In this document: positions 38,601 to 48,700 of the stretch, piece by piece | How positions within the stretch are numbered: position 1 is the stretch's first letter | Layout: the number at the start of each line of letters is the position of its first letter | DNA from: Onchocerca volvulus | Taxonomy: Eukaryota; Nematoda; Chromadorea; Rhabditida; Onchocercidae | DNA length: 64,000 bases | Reading direction: 5' to 3' | NCBI GenBank assembly: GCA_000499405.2 | Contig: HG738139.1 | Span: forward strand, 16,344,858 to 16,408,857 | Notes under the pieces: model-generated | Database searches by the model: none | What the model was told of the DNA's origin: nothing | Seen by the model: only the letters and a program-made list of their open reading frames with translations | Program-made: the position numbers and the translations under genes

Positions 38601-40182
38601 AATTTAGTTTTGTGATATTTCTATTGCTAAGATTCTGAAAATTTCATAGGCTTTCAGTTTTTAATATTAAGGATTTATTTCGTAAATTACTGTTTGATTC
38701 GATAAGATTGTTGTCTTTGTAATATTCCTACTGTTCCCAATGGTATAATTCGTCGTAGTCCTTTTAAGAAAATAAATCGGTGGACTTTTTTGTAGAAATA
38801 AAAAGATGCAAATTTTGGATGGAATTTCAATTCAAAAAATAGAAAATCCATCATAGCTAACAATTTACTTTATAGTCAAGATGAAAAATTTCCATCTGTA
38901 ATCCAAATCCATAAAGTACAAAATCGATTCTAAAATTTTTCTCGAAAACAATGTCTGGAACTCTTCCTTTAATTCCTCATCTAACTTTTTTAATTGTAGC
39001 GAATGATTTTTTTTTCTTTTTAATAGGTTTTGTAATTATATTTGAGATATTTATTTATATAAATAAATAATCATTATGGGAATATTCTACATGATGTTTT
39101 TTACTATACTACCATTTTTCTTTACCGTTGTTTTTATTATCTCCTCTAAATTCGAAACTGTGGGACTGAATTTGAAGAAGCAAATTGATACAGAATTTTT
39201 ATTCCTAAAGAAAAATTAAAATTTCCAAGGATGATTTGATTTTAACTTTTTTATAATCTATATGGAAAATCTCTTATCAAAATAACTGATATATTGTTTC
39301 TTTATCTCCACATCTATTCTCTAGGTTGAAAGAATCGATGTAAATCAGCTACTGCTGCTTCAGAGCCTTCTCCCATTATCAATTACTGTTGAATTTTCTC
39401 GAGAAAATATTTTTTCAGGATTCGTCGTACATCTTGCCGGTTTTTATGTCATATAACATTTTCGAGAAAGTTTATCCTCTAGATAATCGATTCCCTGTAG
39501 TAATTTTTATTTATTGCACAATTGAAGGCTGGTTAAAATATCCCATCTTCATGAAAAGATTCGAACAAAATAACTATTTTTAGAATAAAAAATTTTTTGT
39601 ATCCATTTCTTTTAGAAAATTTCACTGTTTGTCTGATTCAGGATTTTTAATTTCGTCAGAAGATCAATTAACACTTGCTTGGTTATCATATACGCAAAAT
39701 TTTCATGTGAAATTGGCATCTTTGTCGCCTGTGGACTCATTCCATTACAGATTAATAAGATAACCTTCTTCAGATACACCGGCAACTTTTTGTTGCTTAA
39801 TTGAGTTTTGAATTGTTTTCGGTATTTTCGATTTTTTCTTTATAATATAGACATCAGAAAAAAAAAAGTGCTAAAAAAAAAATGCTAAAGAAAACGAAAT
39901 TATGATCAAAAATAATGCTATTATCAATGAAATTTTGCTGCATCCTAAAAACAATATAAATGGTAGATTGTTTATCTTAGAATAATATATTGCGATTTTC
40001 TAACGATATCAAGAAATAAGATAATAGCTTCATCAAAATGTCTGATAGTACTCAAAGTTTTTCCTGCTTGTTTATAGGATCGCAGACGTCTGGAAGAAGT
40101 GAATACATATATTTCACTTTTATTCACCGTGCTTGATTTACGTTATGCTAGTTCTTTACACACACATGAATTAGCAAAATAA
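23647..40182 (+). CDS. gbf-1: GBF1 orthologue, Arf guanine nucleotide exchange factor of the Golgi
   Basis: Forty-four exons give one open frame of 2102 residues (human GBF1 is about 1860). The protein activates Arf1 at the ER-Golgi intermediate compartment and cis-Golgi, driving COPI coat recruitment. Domains in order: the DCB domain starts at residue 1 ([17 protein letters not shown]); a Lys/Glu-rich linker with many acidic codons occupies about 250-430; HUS follows, with its box NYDCD near residue 577; Sec7 lies at about 730-950 with the catalytic glutamate finger FRLPGEA near Glu807 and [16 protein letters not shown]1-3 follow ([49 protein letters not shown]); the C-terminus is Ser/Pro-rich and poorly conserved. 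Exon borders with clear phase include 24451-24599, 25049-25267, 27878-28018, 28155-28295, 29735-29883, 30361-30464, 31560-31712, 33204-33449, 36638-36889 and the last, 40078-40182. Exon 15 (from about 29074) has a weak acceptor after TTTTTTTAAAG, so its start is the least certain internal border. Confidence 0.95.
29735..30464 (+). other. gbf-1: Catalytic core of the Sec7 domain (two exons of gbf-1)
   Basis: Exon 29735-29883 encodes the helix carrying the glutamate finger ([10 protein letters not shown]); this Glu displaces GDP-bound magnesium in Arf. Exon 30361-30464 encodes the hydrophobic-groove segment ([17 protein letters not shown]). Both motifs are intact, so exchange activity is expected. 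The 897-base intron between them holds a small Helitron insertion. Confidence 0.92.
30481..30862 (-). mobile_element. Miniature non-autonomous Helitron in gbf-1 intron 18
   Basis: This 382-bp insert shares both ends with the larger element at 51320-54532. Read on the minus strand, it begins TCTATACAAATAAAAGTGC and carries the shared TTTGCATTCGAATAG-like block. It ends with a GC-rich segment followed by CTAA. The flanking host bases are A on the 5' side and T on the 3' side, the Helitron insertion rule. It has no coding capacity. It starts just 16 bases after the 5' splice site of the intron following the exon ending at 30464, leaving that donor intact. Confidence 0.7.
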
Positions 40183-41706
40183 TGATCTATCATCATCATA
40201 CTGCATTCTTGTTTTACTGATATCCTATCTTTTTTTCCTCTCTGAAATATTGCTTGAGAAAAGTTTTCAAAATATTGACAGATCTAATCGAATATATATA
40301 ATTATTAAAAGAGAAAATTTAAATAATTAAAGCACTTAAAATTTTGCACAAAAATTAAGATGAATTAGAATTGGCTCTCTTTTATGGAACACTATGTTCC
40401 TATCATATACCATTCGTTTATTACCGCTTATTACCGTGAAAGTGATTGCTGAGAAGCATTTGCGTCTCTCGGAAATCTTTTTCAATAAATCGTCATTGTT
40501 CGCATCATATTCGTGTAATGAATCCAATCCAATATGGATTTTATGCCTAATAAGTAAGGAAAGAATAAAAACGTGCAGAATATTAGAGATCCTTTCATTA
40601 TTATCTGCCTTCTCTTGGATAATTTGCGGATCTATCCTTCCTTCAAACTTTCATCATAAAACTCAATTAATTCTGAGATTCAATAGAAGTTCACCCATTC
40701 TCTATTTCATTAAGTCATGAAATTTACTCAAAGTTCACCGGGTTCATTGATCTTAATAGGTTTCTTCCGACTCCATCATTATTGCATTAAGTAAATGAAT
40801 TATATTTTGAGAACATGCAGTGATTATTGGTGTAGAAAAAACTTTTTCCACATATTGGTATCGCATGAAAAATTAAAGAAGAAAACAAGGGTTTTTCGGA
40901 ATAGTGTGGTAATTTATAAATTGAGTCATCGATCTTTACTTGATTTGATTCATTCCGAAAATTAAAAAAAAATTTAAGAGATTGTGTTGGGCAGAAATTT
41001 CTGGCAAATAAGTGCTTCAATTTTTCCAAAATTTCCATCGTTAGCGAGGGTACTGTTTGAGAAGAATGTTGAAAATGATGAACAATGGATTAGTTAATCA
41101 CATCATGAATTTCTGAGTTTATCAAAATTTGCAAAAATTGTAGAAACCTTTGGAATCAATTGAAGTAAAAATTTTTCGAAAGACATAATTGAAGAAACAA
41201 AAAATGATTTGTAATTCTGTCAATACGAAGCAGTTTAAAGAAAAGTTTGAACATCCAAAACAAAATAATTTCAAGAATAGAATGCCTCTGTCTCAATTCT
41301 TTCAGTTGAAAAGCTATCACTGGAGAATGATTGCGCATCCAAGTGATACACATTTTTGCATTTCCAATCCAAATAAATATAGAAAAATCGATGTAAAGAT
41401 AATTTGAAAGGAAAAAAGAAAGATGCAATTATTTCTTCAAATCTTTCGTCACTCCACCTTTCAAGCGTATTAAGAATGTATCTGATCCTGAAGAAGAATG
41501 CAACTATGCTTAGAGTAACATCCGAAAAAATCTCCCTACTTCCATTCTCAGCAAAAATTCATACCGTAAATTTTGCCATCGCCCACATGTAATGTTATGA
41601 AATTTGCACTATTCTTTTCAAATATAATCGTTGTATTTCCTGCAGTGATTTCTTTTGATGAATAAATCAGTTGAAAAGAGAATGTCCTTGGGATTCTTGA
41701 AATCAT
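40143..41706 (-). CDS. Tentative gene convergent with gbf-1
   Basis: Some exons look real but the model is incomplete. Exon 41706-41565 starts at ATG, reads NTTIIFEKNSANFITLHVGD and ends in phase 1 before GTATGA. Exon 40546-40435 reads GLDSLHEYDANNDDLLKKIS and ends at ACG|GTAATA. A terminal exon 40241-40143 in matching phase 0 reads GKKDRISVKQEC and stops at TAA. Segments near 41038-40890 (NESNQVKIDDSIYKLPHY) and 41380-41290 may be further exons. If the last exon is real, its end overlaps the final coding exon of gbf-1 in antisense by 40 bases. No family is recognised. Individual exons could be chance readings, so treat this as a hypothesis. Confidence 0.3.
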
Positions 41707-41947
41707 TAATATAAAAGTCGGAAAAACCTTATGCAAGAAGATTATCCATTTATGAAAGATTTATTCTGGTTCCGGAGTGATGGAATTGATCAGATTTAGA
41801 AAGATGAAATTTCGATAGAAGTTACAGATTTAGCATATTATCCATTTGCGATTTTTTTTCCTTTTCATCATCTCAAAGTTGTATTCCAGTAATTCGATGG
41901 AACTAGTTGCCAATTACTTGTAAAATTTTATCTTCACCGCATTTTTC

Positions 41948-42015
41948 TAATATGATTATTTGACTGTCGATTAATTTAACGTAATATGATTATTTGATTG
42001 TTGATTCAATAAACG
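41948..42015. repeat. Tandem duplication, two 34-bp units
   Basis: TAATATGATTATTTGA is followed by CTGTCGATT or TTGTTGATT. The unit is repeated at 41948-41981 and 41982-42015 with a few differences. It lies just before another tandem duplication and the truncated Helitron. Confidence 0.7.
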
Positions 42016-42080
42016 ACAAGGTGAAGGTAGTATAACTGTCGAACGTAAGAATAAAAATGAACTGTTCAAGAAATACTTGT

Positions 42081-42154
42081 GAAAATGTGAAATGTAAATA
42101 AATAGCAAAAATGAAATGAAAATGTGAAATGTAAATAAATTGCAAAAATGAAAT
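42081..42154. repeat. Tandem duplication, two 37-bp units
   Basis: The units at 42081-42117 and 42118-42154 both read GAAAATGTGAAATGTAAATA, then AATAG or AATTG, then CAAAAATGAAAT. They differ at one position, so this duplication is recent. Confidence 0.85.
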
Positions 42155-42296
42155 ACTTGGTAAAAATGTTTAATCGACAGCTGGAACCAAATAATACGGC
42201 AATTCTCGCATTTAGATGGTTAGTCGGCAACAATAATCCAATATTTCTCTGGTTTATGCTACCAAATAAAAAGAAAATAAATAAAAATAAATGAAA

Positions 42297-44455
42297 ATGT
42301 CAATATTCGTTTGTTCGAAATCTTAAGCCTCCGAAAGTTTTAATAAAAACGCGCCTTATAGGTATTAATTCAAAATCTTAGATATCGGAAAGTCCTTACC
42401 TATTGCTTTGAAATTTTGACACAAATTTGCATTCCAATGCGCGCATGTTTTTATATACGCGTTGCTGTAGCTTAGCCTGGTTAAACGGAAAAAAGAAAAG
42501 AGAAAACGCATGTTTCTAGTGTTGGGAAAAAACTGATACTTAGTCACTTGATTTGTAGTTTGGTTGTAATTAAGCTGGGTTAACAAGAAGTGTGAAGAGT
42601 TGTCTTGTGTGACAGAGATGAATGCTTTTAGAAACGTTTTATTGATTGATGAAGAGTGTTTCCTCATAACAAACTATTATCAGAGAACATCTAGGCAAAT
42701 TAATCACTTGATTATTCTTTCCTTAGTCAATAATAGAAAGGAATATTATTGAAGTGAATTGTCCGATAATTGCTACACTGTTGTGTCGCTTTGAACTGTT
42801 AAACTGGAACCCTTAGAACTCCGAACTGTTGCTGTTGCTGGTCGATTTTTGTGATTTATCTGTGAATTGGAGGTGAACATGTTTGTCGTTCCTTTGAAAT
42901 TGTCGCATCACTTGATCTTTAGTATTTGTTGTTTACAATTATAGTCGTGGTGTTATTTAACATCTTTCAGTTTTCGCCCACATCTAGTATATTTAATTTC
43001 ACAATACTTGTGGGTATACAATATTGTTTGTTGTTTCATTGTCTGTGTAGATATATAAATTGTCTGGTTTGCCGATTCTACAACAAGCAACATATAATTT
43101 TCCATGTGAGAAGCAATCCTTCTCTAGATCTAAACCGCGCAATTCTAAAAACTAATCCTGAAGTTTGTTGATGGTGAATGCAAACGCCAATCGAATTGGG
43201 AATTGCAATCTCTTAAACTGAAATTGCATATCCATTGAAATCATTGGAATACGAGGAATAATTACATCTTCACCTTTAAAAGGTCCTGTCAAGATCGTTG
43301 CTTTTATGAAATTGCTTATTAATTTTTTTACTGCAGGCCGCGTGCCGTTGCAAAGTTTTGGCTGGTTGGTGTTTCGCAACATGATAATGACAGCCGATTT
43401 TCAATTGCAGTACGTGTGGTGGCATTCTTGGCAGATCGACTGAATTCAAAAATTCTGTTGGACTCGTAACCACTTCGTCTGCTTCCACAACAGTGGAAGC
43501 AGACGTCGACGGACTTATATATGGCTGCCTCGTCGACGGACTTAAATATGACTGCCTCACATTGAATGTTAGACTGAATAATATTGTTAAATTCGTCGAG
43601 CTTTTGTTCTTAGCCGCAAGAATAGCTCGTTTACTCAGCCAATCGTGATTCTTATAATTGGTTTGAAAATCGGAAAATATTTTTTCAACTAACTCTGCTT
43701 TGACGTTACTAAATTGCAAAAGTTCTGAGATACTGAGATACTAAATTAATGAAATTCTCCTGTGGTTAGATAAACCTGCACCTTTCCGATGCGAATTTCC
43801 AGCAATTGATGTGAGAATATTCCAACTGATCGATCGTTTTGCAGCTGAATATGCATATTTGTAGTTAATTTTAACGTCTTTACGTATCCCATAAAGTAGA
43901 TATTTCAGGCAATCATTTATTTCGTCCACGCTAGTGTCGATTGAGGAATTACAGATAATTTTTGCCTGAAATCTCCTGCGAGCAGAATTAATGCGCTCTC
44001 AAGTAGTCTGACATTTCCACGCAAATCTTTCAATCACCGATCAAGAGCCTTGATCGATTTTTTGCGCGTCATTGTACATTCTTCCTAAAAATAAGTTTGC
44101 ATTTTTGCAATACTTTTCCCATACCGGATGTTTTAGAAATGTTGCATGTGAAGTTTCATTGAATTGCATGTTCAATGGCAATTTCGAAGCGAAATGAGCA
44201 ATTCTTCAACCTGATAGCAATGTTGCAGCTGCTTCGGACGATGCAAGAGCTAAGGCTATTTCATTTTGGGATCGAACTGCTGCCAGAATCGATCTAGTTG
44301 GGAATGTTTTACCAGTTCCTTTTGGTAGGAATATTTTATTGCACATATGACAAAAAATCAGTCATGCTGTGATTTTGTTCACGACACAATTCTACATGGT
44401 ACGAAGCAGTAGCAGATCGATTCGGTGGTAACATTCTCAATTGATTAAGAGATAG
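42297..44455 (-). mobile_element. Truncated Helitron copy lacking both termini
   Basis: From about 42300 to 44455 the sequence parallels 51410-53670 base for base with moderate divergence, in the same orientation. It lacks the 3' hairpin and CTAA end seen in the other copy and also lacks its 5' end. It holds the degenerate C-terminal half of a Helitron helicase (see separate entry). It has a local duplication absent from the other copy near 43480-43550 (the stretch encoding TSASTVVEAD-like sequence, with GTCGACGGACTTA occurring twice). The element lies between two short host genes. Confidence 0.8.
42999..44335 (-). pseudogene. Helitron helicase (PIF1-like) C-terminal remnant, copy 1
   Basis: The PIF1-type helicase domain of a rolling-circle (Helitron) transposase is recognisable in broken frames. 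The Walker A remnant GTGKTF lies near 44310. After it, on the minus strand, come LCNGTRPAVKKLI, a FKGEDVIIPRIPMISMD block, then FPIRLAFAFTINK. The tail FSHGKLYVACCRIGKPDNL ends at a stop at 42999. These motifs lie in different frames with small indels. The HUH replication initiator nuclease part is absent. The protein cannot be made intact, so this is a dead copy. Confidence 0.8.
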
Positions 44456-44536
44456 TTATTACTATCATTTTTTTTAAATAAAGAGTGAGTCATAATCTGA
44501 TATTAAAAATTTTTTTTTTCTTTCGAAATTTTGGAG

Positions 44537-45675
44537 AATGTTGGTTCTGCAGAAATGTTAAATCAAACAATTATTGACAAGGACCCACGATATGATGCCA
44601 TTCATTTCTCAATGTTCAAAATTCTTCAGGGGTTTGTATATCAAGTAAGAATTTCAGATATTTCGGGAATCAAATTTCATAACTATTTCCGCCAGTTTCA
44701 TTCTTTGAAATTCCATGCTAACATAAATTATTTATTCGGAATTTTCTCCTGCTTAATGCTAAAAAATAGAAATTGCTACAGTTATTTCTCCAAATAATAA
44801 GAATTCTTTATAAAGGTATAATGATGTGATGTATTGCTTTAGGCGATCATGATTGCTAAGGGCACTGCATTCAAACTAGTGCTTTTTGGCCGATAACACT
44901 TAGTCGTTCATTCTCTATCAATAAAGCCTTATCTCAAAATACTGCTATACTGTAATTGGTAATTATTTTAATTAAGAATAGTAATTAATTTAATTAAGAA
45001 AGCTTAATTTTCCTTCAATATCTGAAAATTTTGGTCTTTAAACTGTGATATTTTATCGGTAATACTAAAAGTTGTCTGAAGTATGACTCTAACAATGAAC
45101 AAATGTTTCAGAATTGTTCAATACGCTATCCAAAAATGAATGTTTGTTGCATTTAACAGGCGATGATTCTGATTCTAGCAAATTTGCAGAATTTTTAAGC
45201 ATATATTAAATTATTTTCTATGATTTTTTTTTTTTTTTTAATGACAGAGCAGATTTTGCCGAACCAAGAATCGGTATTATCATGTTAATTTGATTTTCTC
45301 GCACAAGAATAGAACTGAATTCGCCGTTATTTACCTTCTTTGTGTCTTCTTTTTAGCATCGAAATTCCAGTATGAGCTTGGCCAGATCAAATTCATGTTG
45401 GAATCATTTTGCTTATTTTCTAATTTCGGTTTATTAACCTTTTTAATTACGAAATTGTTATAACTGTATGAATGCATAAATTTTATTTTCATCATTGCAA
45501 CCAATCGTCAAGGACTTTTATCAATCATTACACAGTTGAAAAAACAACTTCGATTAATTCGCTAAAGCGTACTCCGTTTATCAATCTAGATTTGGTGAAG
45601 AAACTTAACAAACTATTTCGTTGTCTTGAAGTGATTTTCGATGATATAAACACGAAATGTTATTATAAATTGTGA
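44537..45675 (+). CDS. Unrecognised short gene between a Helitron and the phosphatase
   Basis: Candidate exons are 44537-44644 (ends CAA|GTAAGA; reads QTIIDKDPRYDAIHFSMFK), 45112-45141, 45357-45428 (after CTTCTTTTTAG; reads SKFQYELGQIKFMLESF) and 45536-45675 with stop TGA (reads RTPFINLDLVKKLNKLFRCL). The last three agree in phase. The first does not join the second directly, so an exon is missing or a border is misplaced. The encoded peptide is helical with no recognised domain. The start is unknown; upstream exons may lie beyond the truncated Helitron, which would then sit in an intron. The gene is convergent with the phosphatase gene, whose stop is 125 bases further on. Confidence 0.45.
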
Positions 45676-45799
45676 TTTACAAATAAAAATCAAGTTTCTT
45701 CGAAGAAATAATTCACGAAATCCAATAAATATCGATGCAAGAACTGAATTTATAAGCGCTGTTAAATTAAATTCTCGAAATAAATGTCGACAGATTGTA

Positions 45800-48700
45800 T
45801 CATACATAACGATCTTTTCTTTCCAAGATCTGCAACAAAAGCAAACTTTCAGTTTTTTCAAGAAATATGTGATTTCTAGTTATCATGATAATATGCTAGG
45901 TAAGTAACGATGGCATTTTTTGTATTAAATTCTTCTCTTCAGTTCATTCCATTTCTTTTCTTTTACATATTTTTTGTCTGAGATGCAAAGTTGTCACGGA
46001 TTTAGTTGATGAATCTATGCTAAACAAAAATTGTTTCCTTGACAAATCGATTGAAACTAGATCACAGGTGATTCACTTACATTTATAGCGTCCATAAATG
46101 TTTTTTCATTTCTAATCAGATCACATTCCTTTGCGTAACACAAAGCAGACTGAAGTATTAAACGATAATCCGCCAATAATCGTAGAACACCGTAACGCCG
46201 TCTACACACTGCCACAGCCGCTTTTAATACCGACATGCGATGAGTGTTTGCGATCTGACATAGAGAGTGATATGATGGTGATCTTTTAATATGCCAAGTA
46301 ATAACGTGGATTTAATATAACAAACTCTTGTTTGTGAAAGAAATGGAAGTCCACTCGGCCGTACTTGTCTTATCAATAACGAAGTAATAACGAAAATCGC
46401 GGTCCTTCGGATACCCTGGCTACCATGAACAACGATTGGTTTTCTTTCTTTTTCATTCATTGCTTCCATTACAGTAATCATTTTGACCAGCAGCACTGGT
46501 GATATCGTCTTTTCATGTGTCCATTTATCGTATCGCATAATATGAATGCATCGTCTGTTTGCTAAATTTAAATAGCACGCAATTAGTTAAGTTTTCTCAT
46601 TGTTTCATAGCGCTTCGAGTGAAATGACAAAGAGAACGAATGAAGAAATTCTCGGTAACTGTCGGAATATTGCAGAATCACCTCACTTCAGCAGACGGAG
46701 GCTAAAATATCGTGCTGCACTAATTACAGGTAAATGTCTACTACAGTGATTTACATGCTTATATTCTTGGTATCATTTCAGATTCTACATTACTACCAAA
46801 AGTGCTAAGATCAATAGCATTATTCCTCCCTGAGTTTTTTTGTGCAAATTCACATTCGCCTAATAATCAATACATATAGTGTCGGATAATGTTAGAGAAT
46901 AGAATAAATAGCTTGTAAATAACTTTCAGAAGGACAAATCGGAATAGTGTTCGGACAAGGAATCGCATCACTCACAGCCATTTCTGATTTCCATATTTGT
47001 AAGCACAGCTTCGTAAACAAGCAGATCTGCTACTGATGTCTCCATAACTTCAAGCGTCTCGATAGAAATTCTTCCTCTCGCCTGAATGTCAATTGTTCAT
47101 AGGGAATCATTGCTTTACTATTCATCGGTAAAGGTGACCTTATTGGGTTGGTGATAAAGAAAATGAATGCATTGTGTCGTTGAGGATGACCTGAACTACT
47201 TTTTGTCTTTTAGAACTGAAGTATGGATAGCAAGTCTTTCGATCATTAAATGGTTCCAGACAAACCACTAATAGCACGTGACATTGCCACAGCATCCGGA
47301 AAAAATCAATCAATGATTGCTTCGTTGGACCCTGCAAAAGTTATTCATCTGACTTCATTTCAGGAAAATTGATAAGACTGAAGACGGAGAATAACGATGA
47401 TCAATTAGTACATATTATCTAACTGTTATTTCTTTTTTGATATATTATCTAACTGTTATTTCTCAGTAAAGTTTAGAATTTTTACTTAGTTCAAATAACT
47501 TGTCCAGAATGATTCATGAAGTGTCAGACAAGGCAACAAACTCATATACCCCAAATCTCTGTCCGGAATCAAATATAAAAAAGCAGCAGTAAATACAGTT
47601 ATATCTTACTGAGTCTTTATGAAAGAATAATCCAATGATATGATGAATTAGAAAGAGTAAAGAACAGAAGGGAAGAAACATTCCGTGTTAGAAGGATTTC
47701 ATAATCATTTTTAAAACGAAAAAGAAGGATGACTTAGAAAATAAGAATGAGTAGCAAGGATGGTCTAATGAGAAACTTTTTGTGTTTCGATCCTTATTGA
47801 TAAAGGAGAAATGACTTCGTTTTTCTTAAAATAATTTTAATAGATGTATTAACGTATCTACTTCTATTCATACTGTAACTAATTCGAATGTTTTTTATTA
47901 GTATTCACATTCTAATTTTGCTTTAAATTTCTGTCTAATTCATTTTATTAAAATTTATTCATTATTATTATTATTTATTATTATTGTTATTACTATTTAT
48001 TATTGCAATTATTATTTATTATTATCATTATTCAATAGAAATAAATAAAATTTAGATTCAGTTAAGCAAGAAGAATAATAATTGTACATTTCATTGCAGT
48101 ACCTACTTGTGTGATAATAAAATTGCCGTAAGGAGTATTAAGTCGCGACGCATGGATATATTGTGAGTCATTCGTCATTGTTGGAAGCAGGCGTACAGCA
48201 CCTTCATTAAAGTTGACCACCGTCGGTGACTGATTTTTTCCTTCATCCTCAAATTGATAAACAAATCAATGAATGATTTTCATGTCTCGAATTAACTGTT
48301 ACCATTCTGCTGGTCTTTTATACATTAGCGCCAGGTGTTATTGGATGAAAGTGGATGTCATTTTAATTTTGCAAAGAACATTCCATGAATTTCTTTGAAA
48401 TCAATATGAAGATTTAAAGGGACTTTCTGCACTGTTAGCCCACATGTTGCGTAATAGCACTTAATGATTTACTAGACAATAACATCTAATGAAGGGTTGG
48501 GTTTTCCTGGAAAACTAATCGCGCAGAGAATATGAATAATTTTCCGAATTTTAAAACTGTGAATTTCAATGAGAAAGTAAAACAGGAAGAAATATCACAG
48601 AACGGCTGCTTCACTCCGGCGAAAATCAGAGATATGTCGTTGTTGTTTCCATAAAAATTTATGTTCCAATTTCATTACTCCTTCCAGACTTTTCTTAGAA

